Positions 20,201-31,088 of a stretch of 64,000 nucleotides of DNA are shown here, piece by piece. This DNA comes from Pinus tabuliformis (Eukaryota; Streptophyta; Pinopsida; Pinales; Pinaceae). A model generated the notes under the pieces. It did not search any database, was not told where the DNA came from, and was given only the letters and a program-made list of their open reading frames with translations. A program made the position numbers and the translations under genes. The first letter of the stretch is position 1. Each line of letters begins with the position of its first letter. Location of the stretch: positions 474,793,655 to 474,857,654 of the forward strand of contig CM062808.1 in the NCBI GenBank assembly GCA_031772625.1, written 5' to 3'.

Positions 20201-22263
20201 CTTTACAAGAGCTACCAAATATAGAAACATTGGTATCATTGGAGGAGTTGCGGGCACACCGATGTGAGAAGCTGAAGAGGATACAGGGGTCAGCGCAGGC
20301 TACAAAACTTAGATATCTAGATGTTTCTCGGTGCTCTGAGTTGGAAGATTTGCCAAGCATGGAAAGTCTAGTTTCTTTGGAGGAGTTGAAGGCACACCTA
20401 TGTGAGAAGCTGAAGAGCATAGGAGGGTCGGCACCGATGACAAAGCTTAGATACCTAGATGTTTCTGGGTGCTCTCAGATAGAAGAACTGCCGAGAATAG
20501 AAACATTGGTAGCTTTGGAGGAGTTTTGGGCGTCTGGATGTGAGAAGTTGAAAAGCATACGGGGATCAGCTCAGGCGACAAAGCTTAGATTCCTAGATGT
20601 TTCTTGGTGCTCTCAGTTGGAAGAGCTGCCAAGTATGGAAACGTTGGTTTCATTGGAAGAGTTGCGAGCTCCCGGATGTGAGAAGCTGAAGAGAATAAGG
20701 GGATCGGCACAGGTGACAAAGCTCAGATCGCTAATTGTTTCTGGGTGTTCTGAATTAGAACAGCTGCCAAGTTTAGAAACAATGGTATACTTGGAAGAGT
20801 TGCGGGCACACCGATGTAAGAAATTGAAGAGCATATGGGGTTCCGCGCACGCTATAAAGCTCAGATCCCTGGATGTTTCTCGGTGCTGTCAGTTAAAAGA
20901 GCTCCCAAGTATGGAAACATTAGTATCGTTGGAGGAGCTCAGGGCAGACAGATGTGGAATGCTGAAGAGCATACACGGATTGGCGTGGGCGACAAAGCTG
21001 AGATCTTTGGATGTTTCTGGGTGTTTTGAGTTACAAGAGCTACAAGGTCTGGAAGCATTGGTGTCTTTGGAGGAGTTGCTGGCACACCGGTGTGAGAAGC
21101 TGAAGAGGATACAGGGGTTGGCGCAGGCAAGAAAGCTTAGATGCTTAGATGTTTCTTGGTGCTTTGAGTTAGAAGAGTTGCCAAGTATCGAAACATTGAT
21201 ATCTTTGGAGGAGTTGCGGGCACACCGATGTGAGAAGCTGAAATGCATATGGGGGTTGGGGCCATCCGCAAAGCTTAGATCTCTAGATGTTTCTGAGTGC
21301 TCTGCGTTGCAAGAGCTGCCAAGTTTGGAAACATTGGTAGCTTTGGAAGAGTTGTGGGCAGACCGATGTGGGAAGTTAAAGCGCATACAGGGGTCAGCAC
21401 AGGCCACAAAACTTAGATCTCTAGTTGTTTCAGGATGCTCTGAGTTGGAAGAGCTGCCATGTTTAGAAACATTGAGGTCTTTGGAGGAGTTGCGGGCACG
21501 CAGATGTAAGAAGTTAAAAAGCATAAGAGGAGCGACGCAAGCCACAAAGCTTAGATCCCTAGATGTTTCTTGGTGCTCTAAGTTAGAAGAGCTGCCAAGT
21601 ATGGATACATTGGTGTCTCTGGAGGAGTTGAGAGCAGACGGATGTGAGACGCTGAAAGCCATACGGGGTTCGGTTCAGGCGACAAAGCTTAGATCGCTGG
21701 ATGTTTCTCAGTGCTCTGAGTTAAAAGAGCTACCAAGTATGGAAACACTGGTGTCATTGCAGGAGCTGAGGGCAGCCGGATGTAAGAAGATGAAGAACAT
21801 ACAGGGTTCCGCGCAGGCGAGAAAGCTTAGATTCTTAGATGTTTCTTGCTGCTCTGAGTTAGAGGAACTGCAGAGCATGGAAACATTGGTATCTTTGGAG
21901 GAATTGCGGGCAATTCGATGTGAGAGTTTGAAGAGTATACAGGGATTGGCACAGGCGACAAAGCTTAGACACCTAATTGTTACTGGGTGCGTTGAATTAA
22001 AAGAGCTGCCAAATTTGGAAACAATGATATCTTTGGAGCTGTTGGGGGCAGCTGGGTGTGTCAAGCTGAAGAGCATACGAGGGTTGCCAAAGGCGAGAAA
22101 GCTTCGGAAGCTGAGTGTTCGTTCGTGCTTTGAGTTAGAAGAGGTAGAAGGTATTGAACAGTGCAAGCGGTTGGAGATGCTCGATGTTTCTGAATGTCCC
22201 AAATTACAGTGGCCGGAGTCGTGCAGCAGCTCTGCAGCAAAGGTAGGCGTGCTACCTACCTGA
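16792..22263 (+). CDS. TIR-NBS-LRR (TNL) immune receptor with 22-unit repeat array
   Basis: Four exons are inferred: 16792-17279, 17381-18494, 18673-18981 and 19114-22263 (5061 bases, 1686 residues), with agreeing phases. The start is the ATG in GCAATGGCC; the frame is open upstream without another ATG. The TIR domain (about 16-160) has FINHRG and the putative NADase Glu92 in CWCLNEL. NB-ARC follows: P-loop GLGGVGKTTL (224-233), kinase-2 ALITLDDVD (302-310), RNBS-B KLIVITSRD (331-339), GLPL (394-397), FLDIACFF (448-455) and MHD (497-499). Exon 3 links to the LRRs; exon 4 holds 22 units of about 46 residues. TNLs are cytoplasmic or nuclear receptors whose TIR makes nucleotide signals for EDS1-type helpers (family knowledge). 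All key motifs are intact, so it is probably functional. It ends about 30 residues after the last repeat. The ligand is unknown. Confidence 0.92.
17381..18494 (+). other. TNL exon 2: NB-ARC domain
   Basis: It follows a short 101-bp intron ending TAATAACTAG. It encodes residues 163-534 with all NB-ARC motifs in order and an intact MHDHLRDVGRQVA signature. It ends CAGTCATCT|GTAAGT in phase 0. A second copy of the same donor lies 39 bases downstream. Confidence 0.88.
18473..18551 (+). repeat. 39-bp tandem duplication carrying the exon 2 splice donor
   Basis: The phrase TTTGTCACACCAGTCATCTG followed by TAAGTGTTCA occurs twice, giving donors at 18495 and 18534. The bases between them read GTAAGTGTTCAGTAA in frame, so splicing at the second donor would include a stop codon. 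The first donor is therefore the productive one. Confidence 0.92.
18673..18981 (+). other. TNL exon 3: NB-ARC to LRR linker and first LRRs
   Basis: 103 codons in phase 0 at both ends. The acceptor is AACAATGGACAG and the donor CACAG|GTAAAT. It reads EITVRGIWMV, then RLQILHIEGSLRILKNAELPN and further LRR-like strands. Joining to exon 2 gives the SS.ITVRGI junction usual in conifer TNLs (recollection). Other acceptors (TTTATAG near 18563 and GGGACAG near 18588) would also be possible. Confidence 0.75.
19129..22161 (+). repeat. 22 tandem 138-bp LRR units (44 LRRs) in TNL exon 4
   Basis: Each unit is two 23-residue LRRs: LVSLEELRAHRCEKLKSI-type followed by KLRSLDVSGCSELEELPS-type. Twenty units are exactly 46 residues, unit 3 is 44 and unit 7 is 47. 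The first and last units are the most divergent. Differences cluster at the residues next to the Cys in each LRR and at the two residues after LDVS, which lie beside the predicted beta strand. There are no stops or frameshifts over 3033 bases. The pattern indicates repeated unequal exchange with the frame kept by selection (inference). Confidence 0.97.
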
Positions 22264-23051
22264 GAAGCAAAGCAACAAGCAGCAGTTTCATCAGACGATG
22301 CTATTGCTGTGCAAGTACATTTCTGGTTAGTATTTAAAGAAATTTAAAAGTGGAAATAATTCAGTAGATTTTGTGGACACTTCAAGGAAAGTTTATTAGA
22401 TAAAAGGTTTAAATTTGTAATGCATTTGGTTCTTGAACTTCGTTAAAGAAATTGCTAGTAACTTAAAATTTGGTTGACACATTTTTTTAATCAAAGTGAT
22501 ACATCCAGAAAGTTACTCAAAGGAATTATTAATGATTTAAACTTTGTTAATACCTTTTTTTTATTAAACTGATCTAAATCCTTTCTGGTTACGAGAACGA
22601 GATAAATTAGTTCTTTTACAAATTAAAATAGTCCTATAAAAATATTAAAAATTAACCTTATAATTACACATTGAAAAGGGCTTTTCTCACTCAATTACAA
22701 TTAATTAAGAAATAAATATAATGTTAATATTTAAAATTTTATTTATAAATATTTTATAAATTTTATATATATATATAAAATAATTTTATAAATTTAGATA
22801 TTTCATAAATTAAATATTTTTACAACGGTTTAAAATACCAAAATAAATTATTTAATGTTTTTAAATGTAATTTAACTATTTTATATTTTAAAATAATTTT
22901 TGGTAATATAAATTTGGGAATGTTGTTATTTTTATCTATTTAAAATATATTTTCTTAATATTTAAATGAATTTAATAACTTGAAAAAGAAAGACCAAAAC
23001 CACTTAGCGGTCGAACAAATTATTATTCCCTTCATGAAGAAAAAACCAGTT

Positions 23052-23310
23052 AAAAAGTCAAATAAATGCATTTTTTATTTAAATAAATCATCTAATTTCT
23101 TACATTTTTCGTCAATTAAGTTTTTGCTTTCATCACCGTTATATTGTATATAATTTTTTATTATAAACTCTTTTTTATATAATTAGTAAAAAAAGTCAAA
23201 TAAATGCATTTCATTTAATTTCTTAGATTTTTTTGTCAATCAAGTTTTTGCTTTCATCACCGTTATATTGTATATAATTTTTTATTATAAACTCTCTTTT
23301 ATATAATTAG
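23052..23310 (+). repeat. Tandem duplication, period about 138 bp
   Basis: AAAAAGTCAAATAAATGCAT begins both copies (23052 and 23190). Both continue with TTTTTGCTTTCATCACCG and end TATATAATTAGTA. The second copy lacks about 13 bases. Confidence 0.88.
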
Positions 23311-23956
23311 TATTACATGTCCACCATATATTCTCATTTGTTTAAGAAAAACAGCTGTATGTATGTAACCTGTGTGAACGATTTGTTTTCGGTGATTTCA
23401 GGATGTTAGGAAAAGACAATGATGAAAACTTAATTGGGAGAATGGGAGAATGGAATATAGCCGTATTCTAATAATTATGTTTTTTTCTTTTTTTTTTCTA
23501 AAAATTATGGAAATTTGGGTTATATTTTCTGAAAATTATGGAAATTTGGGTTATATTTTGTTAAAAATTGATAGATTTTTAAAAATTCAAGTAAAAGTTG
23601 TTATACTTCATAATTTTAGGTGTTTTAAAAGTTTTTGATGGCGCTGAATCTATTTCTACCATCAAAAACATATTCAAACAGTGTCTCTACAAAATTTTTT
23701 GAAATTCTTTTACCCAGATTCCGATATTTTTGGTCGTCCAGACAATTCCTCCACCTCCTTAAAGGACTACTGAAATATATATTAAAAATATAAAAAAAAT
23801 AATTTTATAAAATAAAACAAATTATAAATAAATATATTATTTATTAAAAATTAATATTTTCCATTCTTTATCAACAAATATATTAATTTTTTTTAATAAT
23901 AATAAAATTCAAACCATACGTTATCATATTTTGATTTGATTTCCTTATAATAATAT

Positions 23957-24078
23957 GAGATTTTATTTTTTATAATGTAATTATTCTTAAAAAACAAAGT
24001 ATCTTTATTTTGATTGCGAGATTTTATTTTTTATAATGTAATTATTCTTAAAAAACAAAGTATCTTTATTTTGATTGC
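23957..24078 (+). repeat. 61-bp near-perfect tandem duplication
   Basis: GAGATTTTATTTTTTATAAT at 23957 and 24018 begins two copies that are identical as far as I can see, so the duplication is recent. Confidence 0.93.
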
Positions 24079-24578
24079 GTTTAATCTAAAATGGAATTTA
24101 AAAATACATTTAATTTTATTTCTTTAATTTAGTTGAATTTAATGGATTATAAATAAAATTAAAAAAATAATAATTAACAAAAATTTATAAATTAGAAATA
24201 ACTATTAGTGTAAAGTTTTTATAATATAAAAGAAATTATGTAAATTGTAGATATGTTTTAAGTCTATTTTTCATATCTTGGAAAACTATAAAGCAAGAAA
24301 ACAAATGATATATTTCATGTTTATGTAATCATGTGAAAATAAGTGTATTTTGTTTTAAGGGGGTTGTAGGTTTTTATTTTCATGTGATTTTGTACACTAG
24401 TGTGAGATTTTTCAGGATTGCATCTATTATTCCTTTTACCACTTTTTGACTCTTTTTTGTTGGACTTTGAAATTCGGTGAGTGGCTTCGAGTTTTGGGTG
24501 ACGCAACAAGATCTTGGTTTGGACACCTAATAATGGAGTACCAGGGCGCTCACTTGGTGGACTATGAACTAAGCCCAA

Positions 24579-25524
24579 ATCAAAATCTGGATTTTCAGCT
24601 CAAATAGAGTATCTGTTGAGCCCTCGCCCTTCGCTAGCTTTCCATGTTAAAGATTTTATGGGATATTCCACATTTATTATTGACTTGACCACTGACATAG
24701 AATCTGTTATTTCCACGATCTACTCGCCCAGTTGTCCCATCTTTGGGGCTTCTCCTTTGCAAGGTGGTATTCATGACTCTCATTCTTAGGGTTTAGTGCA
24801 ATGTAAATTTGGTTATGAGAGGATGCCCCATGCCTGAGAAGATCCTCACCCTTTACAATCAGAGGAAGGAGCTTTGTCAGGAAAGAAGAGGCGCATTCAG
24901 AGGCACAGGGGGTTTGTAAGCATGGTTGTGGGAAAGGACATTGTGGTTTCCCACATTATAGATTACAATGGAAAGACACTAGTAGGATGATTATGTGAAA
25001 AATAGATAAGAGCCCCTTACATTGGGCTCTTGCATTAGAGGAAATTTCAGCCTAAAAGTGGCCTCCTAAGGAAAAATAATAAAATAATATTTAAAATAAT
25101 CAAATAAGAGATGAATTTTGGAGGGAAAATAAGAAAACTACTTTTTTTTAATGTATTTTTGGCTTATCTCCTTAGGTTGGTTAGATTTTATCTTTTGCAA
25201 CGAGTTTGATTGTTTGTGCATAATGAATAAAGATTGGAGTTGGGGTCATGCATGATTGTCTCTTTGCAAATGGACTATCGATTTTAACCTGACCCAAGAG
25301 CTAGTGGATGTATTGAAGGTCTTAGTGATCCTCCCTAGCTTTCCCTTGCTTTTTTGGAATGATGGAGCTTTCATGGTGATAGGAAATAAGTGTGGCTCTT
25401 TTGTAAACTTGGATCCTAGTTAGATGTCCAAGCAGGCTCATAGATGGGTTTGGATGCAACTTGAGGTCAATCTGAAGGATGACTTAATTGCTAAGCTAGA
25501 ATTGGTATTGAATGGTCATGTCTG
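24579..25524 (+). pseudogene. LINE (L1-like) ORF1 region, left part
   Basis: From about 25300 the plus strand reads LPSFPLLFWNDGAFMVIGNK, then GSFVNLDPS and HRWVWMQLEVNLKDDLI. This matches the DUF4283-type nucleic-acid-binding segment of plant L1 ORF1 proteins. An in-frame stop precedes MSKQAHRW. The frame runs into the R4 insertion at GHVCVG and resumes at 33714 with a degraded zinc knuckle. The 5' end of the LINE is not determined; 24579 is a rough limit. Confidence 0.6.
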
Positions 25525-27699
25525 TGTTGGAAATAATACTAGGGGGGTGGGGAGGGGGTGTGAATCAGTATTAGTCAAGTCAACAATCTTTTTCTTTTTC
25601 ATGCTCAAATTCATATATGCTACTTCAATGAAGGTAACCCGCGTGTACACAAACTGTGTTTAAAGAAATAAGCGTATATCCCGCAAATTAGTGATTCAGT
25701 TAATTCATCATATGTTGATCTTTAATCTATGCATCAGTACTTAATTAAACATTAAATAGTAACCATATGAAGTTAATAACAGAGTGAACCATCACACATA
25801 AGCAACACACATGAACACTAAGATTTAAGGTGGAAACCCAATGTGGGTGAAAACCACCTGCTGATGTCGTCTCTGTCTTCTTTTAATAATAAGAAAATAT
25901 GTTTACAACATTGTACTAGTGCAGACTCATACCAGTACGCAGGCTTCTACTTGCAGAAGGCTACAACCTTCTCTCGTTCTCTAGCTTTTACTGGAGGGAG
26001 CTACAATTCCCTAGCTCTTGTACTAGCTGATATGTTTACTAGCATGTAGGCACCGACCTACAGAAGGCTACAACCTTATCTCTTCCTTCAGGGACCATGT
26101 TTCATAAATTTTCATACTGGGTACTCCTGGAACACAACATCATAATATGAAGGCAACATTTCATCCAATTTTCATACTAGACCCATCAACAACATTGAAG
26201 CTCAAAATAAATCACCACTGCAATACAACCATCAACTATATCTGCATCAACTAATCACTGAAACTCAATCATTACTTTCTGAATCAACCAAACTCAATCA
26301 ATCACTGACAACCTCTGAACCTTTGACACAACTGAATCAGCCATTCATTCATACTTTAATCAACTTCAACAAATCAACCGGAACAGAGAGATCATTGTAA
26401 CCAGTGCACAGATCTGCACCCAGAACACTGCATCATCATTCAGAACCAACTGTAACCTCAAAACCATGCATCAGAGTGTATACGCAACTTGGAAGAGCCG
26501 AACCAGCGTATAGATCCGCAAATACTTACTTATAACTTCGCTGCACTTCCTGACTTCAGACATACCCAGATCATCACATATAAAGGATAATACATGTGTT
26601 AGCAACCATATTTAGCCCATCAGATCACATAATGATAAGTCATTATGATCCTGATCCATCATCCATCATCACTGAAGCAAATCACAATCAATCTGAACAC
26701 TGTTACTAGAATGCAGTCACCAGAACATAAAGTAAAACTCAGAACTCTGCATCAACAACAAGAATCAATTGTAACTTCAAACATCATAGTTCACAAGGTA
26801 TATGCAACTTCGATGTGTTGAACCTACGTGTATACGCGCTTTTACCAAAGTTAACCAGTGTATACATCTGTAAATATTCATTCATAATTTTGCAGCTATT
26901 CCAGACTTCGGTTATACCCAAATCATAATATTTACAGAACAAAACATGCGTCAGTATACAGATCTAGAATAAACATGATCAATCCATATAAATATAATTC
27001 ATTCCAAGCCTTAAGATCCCGATCCATCATTAGATCTTGTCCTCCATCAACCACTGAGGTTCCTCCTTGGCTCAAATCAAGCAGAGCATCATAAACCCAT
27101 AACCTGCATACTGGATCTCACACTTTATCAAATATTCAATGCTTGTCTGCCCTGGCCTAATGATCTTCTCCTCCTTCTATAGTTTTAGGCGTTTCTCAAT
27201 ACCATGGACCAAAACCACCTATGACCAATACCTTGGATCAAATACCTAGGGTCAATACCTCAGACCAAATACCATGGATCAAAATACCATGGACCAAATA
27301 ATTCGGACCAAAAACTTAGTTTTCCAAGGTATACGCGCTTTTCCTTCTGTGAAAGCGCATGTGAACGTTATACGCTCCTTTTGTTCTGTTAACCTGCGCG
27401 TATACGCAACTTGGTCAAGGTGAACCTACGTATACCTCTCTTTCTTCATTCTTTGAGGTTTGAACTGTAATTCTTTGCTGTTGTCATGCTGTACTGTGAT
27501 CTTTCATCTGAGCAAGTTGCCTTCTGAACTGATTCCTTGAAACTATCCTGCATTTCATCACATCTGTAAACACTACTGTTATGCATTCTGTCACATCTAA
27601 TATCTCATCTGTAGATTCATCTAGTTACCATATACAAGTGAGTTGTTCTGCTACAAGTGGGTTGCCATCAAGTACAACACATGCCTCATAATGCCAACA
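25525..27699 (-). repeat. R4 3' LTR (2175 bp)
   Basis: Left-hand copy; in minus orientation it follows the tract AAAGGGGGAGATTG. It contains a GGTGGAAACCCAATGTGGG block, CTGCAGAAGGCTACAACC-type motifs, many GTATAC-centred palindromes (26490-27435) and a run of CAATACCATGG-like motifs at 27200-27310. Confidence 0.9.
27200..27312 (+). repeat. Degenerate short repeat, ACCATGGACCAAAT type
   Basis: Variants of CCAATACC(A/T)TGGA(C/T)CAAA recur about every 17-25 bases. The same segment is present in the other LTR near 32790-32885 and again in its internal duplication near 33200-33315. Confidence 0.75.
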
Positions 27700-29701
27700 A
27701 TCTCCCCCTTTGGACTTGATGGCAACCATGTTGGTGTTGATTACTGCAAGCTGTAGAAACTGTCAGAGATAACAAGCAACACCAAAATACTCCCCCCCTT
27801 TGACATCAAGGGCAAAGGGCGGACCAAGATATTCCCCCCCTTTGATATCAAGTGCAAATGATTGACCAAAAACAAGATTTCCATATCTGAAGAATATAAA
27901 CATTGATCATGCTCCCCCTATGCTCATGCTGAATTTTCTAATTAAACTCCCTCTTTGTACATGTTGAGATGCACTATATCATCCATGCTCCCATTGCGCA
28001 CATGCAGAGTCTACAAATATTTTCCAAAAGAATAACATGACTCTATCACTCGACTATGTGAGTTTGACCTTCCTATTACCAATGACTCATACATACATCA
28101 ATCTCCCAACCAAGTGGGGATATTCCAATTGTTTATACATGATAGAAATTACATCATATGACCAATAAAGACTCATCAAAAGACTACGACATACAGAGAC
28201 AAATTATTACATCATGAGTCTTTATATGCCCTTTACATCGAATGATATACAATTCATTTATAACAGAGACCAAATGTCTAAACAAGACCATGATAGTCAT
28301 CAACAACTATCATACACCATGTATGATCTGCACCAGCAACCTGTATATGTTCATCATTAGTTCCCAAGATATGACAGTGTAAATATCATCAACCTGTGAC
28401 AAAGTATGTCTGCATATAGATATCAACTCATCCTCTTGATATCAAGTTCAACTTGCTTAGTTTCCTTAGTAGAAAGAGCCTTATCATAACCTTCTATGAA
28501 TCAACTCAGTATATGTCATATCTCCAAGCAGTAACACAAAATCATTCACACCATATCATATGTGAAAACACCATAGTTATCACATTATGATCTTTCACAT
28601 CATCATCAAGAACTGCATGAGCTTTCCATAAGGACCTTCAATATATCAACCATGTATCATCACTAGGGAACATCCCATATTTGATCAACCATGATAAGCA
28701 ACATATGTGAGTATCAACCTATCATCATAAGATAAGAACTCATCATCATTATGTGGTTAAGTAAGCCATGTCTTCGAAAATCCATGTCTTCAAATAGCTG
28801 TGTCTTTCATGCGACCTGCAATAACACCATTCTCTTGGCCAACCAACAATATGCAACTTAAGTAATCATCCAAGTATTCATCAAAGAGATATCAAATATG
28901 TATCTAGAAAACCATGAGCTCATGGTCATTTGTCAAGATTTCTTGATATCATCAACAGCAACAATCCTCAACCATGTGAGAGCCAAGATCTATCTTTGAA
29001 GGCATGACGACAACAACATAGAAGAAATGAGTGGTTCATCATCAATTACTGTACTCAAGCTTTGTACTTCTCCCTGTCCTTATGAAGATCACCATGTAAG
29101 AAACATATATGTATTGTATACATCATCAAAAAGTCATCCACAATCATCCATAACAACTATGTAACCCCAATCAATATAAGTATCATCTTATAACTGTCAC
29201 ATAGCAAGATGTATCAATTTAAACACTTTAGCCACATAAGCATCATCATCATTGAAAATACTTCTAAACATAATGCCAACAATGCTTTGTTAGAAGCATA
29301 GCATGTTCTCCCCCTGAACCTGTTCCACCTGTTCACTGTCAAATCTGATCATTGCATATATCAATAAGAAGTATCAAGGCATCATCATAAATCATATATA
29401 CATCAAGTTATCAACAACTTGTTAGGATCAAAACACTTTTAAATAATATCCACAGACTGTAGTCATCTACAACATAAAAGATAACTGATAATTGTCTAAA
29501 TCATATCACATCAGTTTTTCTGAGACTGTCCCACAACATTTTTCTCAAACTACATATACGTGACTGTGTAGCTTTGAACTCACGTATATACGCGACTTGT
29601 CTTCATGAAACTTGCGTATGAGATTTATAACATTGAAGTTTCATACTTTTGGCTTCTCCTGAGTCTGTCATGTCTGTACACTGTGCCATGCCACATTTTT
29701 T
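27700..29701 (-). other. R4 non-coding interior with several polypurine tracts
   Basis: No coding frame is recognised. Minus-strand purine tracts AAAGGGGG or AGGGGGAG recur at 27702-27716, 27785-27800, 27830-27843, 27913-27921 and near 29308. The rest is CATCA-rich and AT-rich on the plus strand. The tract beside the LTR is the likely plus-strand primer; the others may be duplicates or older ends. Confidence 0.6.
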
Positions 29702-31027
29702 TTACTGTACTTCCTTCTTCTTCCATATCTTCGAGTGTGATGATGTTTTCTCCTTTTGGTATGGTGCTCGATATTTTCTGTTGCATTCCTTTGCTATATG
29801 TCCAAACTTGTTACATGCATAACATCTTACATGTTTCATATTTCTTCTATAGCAGTCAATGGCTTTGTGACCAAACATATTGCAAGAAAAACAATATCCC
29901 TTAAAGTACCTGCAAGCTGATGATCTTTCTGTGTGATGGTCTTGAACCATTCTACTTCCACATCTTGCTGCAACATGTCCAAGATTATGACATATAAAAC
30001 ATTCAACATTATTCATTTGAGGAAATAACTGACTATCATTTCCATGGTTAGGAGTAAAAGATTTTCTTTGAAGAATTTCTTACCTTGGTTGTTGATGAGA
30101 TTGACCTCTCATCTCCTTGTTGAGCATTTCAAATTTTGCATTAGAGTTCCTTGCCTCACTTTGTGAGCTAGATTCACCTTCAATAGATTCATGAAAACCA
30201 AGACCAGTTTTGACGGCAAGAGACCTTTGACTACTGAGAATATCATCCAAAATCTTAGTACTATCTTGAAATCGTAAAAGCTTATCCTTTTCTCCTAATT
30301 TACCTTTTAGGATATTTACCTCAACCTGATATTGCTCTTTCTTTTCAAGATACTGCTTCTTCATGATTTCTTCAACTTTTCTTCCTTCTTCCACTTGTTG
30401 CCTTAATTCAAGAACTTCATTTTCTTGTTTTTCAAGAGCTTGGAGCTGTTCTTCATTCTGCTTATTTGATTTTTCAAGATCTTCTTTTAGAGAGAGGATC
30501 TTAGCTTCAAGAATTTCATAGTAACTGGATCTATCTTTGAGTTTCTTGATTGTTGTGCTCCTTTTATTTACTTCATTTCTTAATGATGTCACTTCATCCT
30601 GCATCTTTTGACATTGATCTTCCTTTTCCTTGTACTGCTTCCTTACTTTGATTCCTTCCTCTTTTAGTTTGGTAGCTTCTTCTTTGAAGGCACACTCCCT
30701 TTTGTCCAATAGATCTTGTTGATCTCTAATTTTTTCTGTGAGCCTTTTATACTCTACCTCTATTCGATATCTTTCTCTTTCACCCATAAGAGCAAATTCA
30801 GTTGTTTCGCTGTCACTTTCATCATCTTCAAATGGATAGAGAAATGTATCACCAGAGGATAATGAATTCATACGTGATAGATCTTTTGCTTGTTCATCTT
30901 CATTCTGAGGTGATTATGAATCTGAAGAGTTGCTTCCACATAATCCCCAGTCGACTCTCCCACTGTCATAGTTCCTTTGAAATGTCTTCTTCTTCTGAGA
31001 CACTTTCTTCTTTGGCTTCTTTCCCAT
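29702..31027 (-). pseudogene. R4 gag: coiled coil plus three zinc knuckles, two in-frame stops
   Basis: A single minus-strand frame runs from the ATG at 31027 (MGKKPKKKVSQKKKTFQRNY) to 29702. It is broken by TAA at about 30916 and TAA at 30080-30082. The middle (30871-30080) is a long coiled coil rich in Lys, Glu and Gln. The end has three CCHC knuckles: CFICHNLGHVAARC, CFSCNMFGHKAIDC and CYACNKFGHIAKEC. This is the layout of SIRE-type copia gag, which packages element RNA (family knowledge). No protease or pol follows. The ATG is about 50 bases from the primer site, which supports it as the start. Only two stops in 442 codons suggests recent loss or use in trans. Confidence 0.75.
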
Positions 31028-31074
31028 TGTTCTACGGATCTCCTTCAAGTGATCAAGCTTCTACCAAAGGACCT

Positions 31075-31086
31075 GCTCTGATACCA
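31075..31086 (-). promoter_or_regulatory. R4 primer-binding site, tRNA-iMet type
   Basis: Minus-strand TGGTATCAGAGC lies two bases from the LTR end TTTCCAACA and sets the element's orientation. Confidence 0.88.
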
Positions 31087-31088
31087 AT

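Larger units (their letters stand above)
22264..24578. other. AT-rich intergenic DNA with local duplications
   Basis: No gene is seen. The TNL 3' UTR should begin here; no clean AATAAA lies close to the stop. A tandem duplication of about 138 bp occupies 23052-23310, a 35-bp doubling (AAAATTATGGAAATTTGGGT core) lies at 23500-23565, and a near-perfect 61-bp doubling lies at 23957-24078. The 62-codon frame at 23450 is low-complexity and not called. Confidence 0.5.

Noticed and set aside
19644-20420. Long minus-strand frames opposite the TNL LRR exon (258, 257 and 164 codons)
   Set aside because: They recur with the 138-bp period of the repeat array and have no family match. They are antisense shadows of a repetitive coding exon.
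29605-29904. 99-codon plus-strand frame
   Set aside because: Overlaps the R4 gag zinc-knuckle region in antisense and has no recognisable content.
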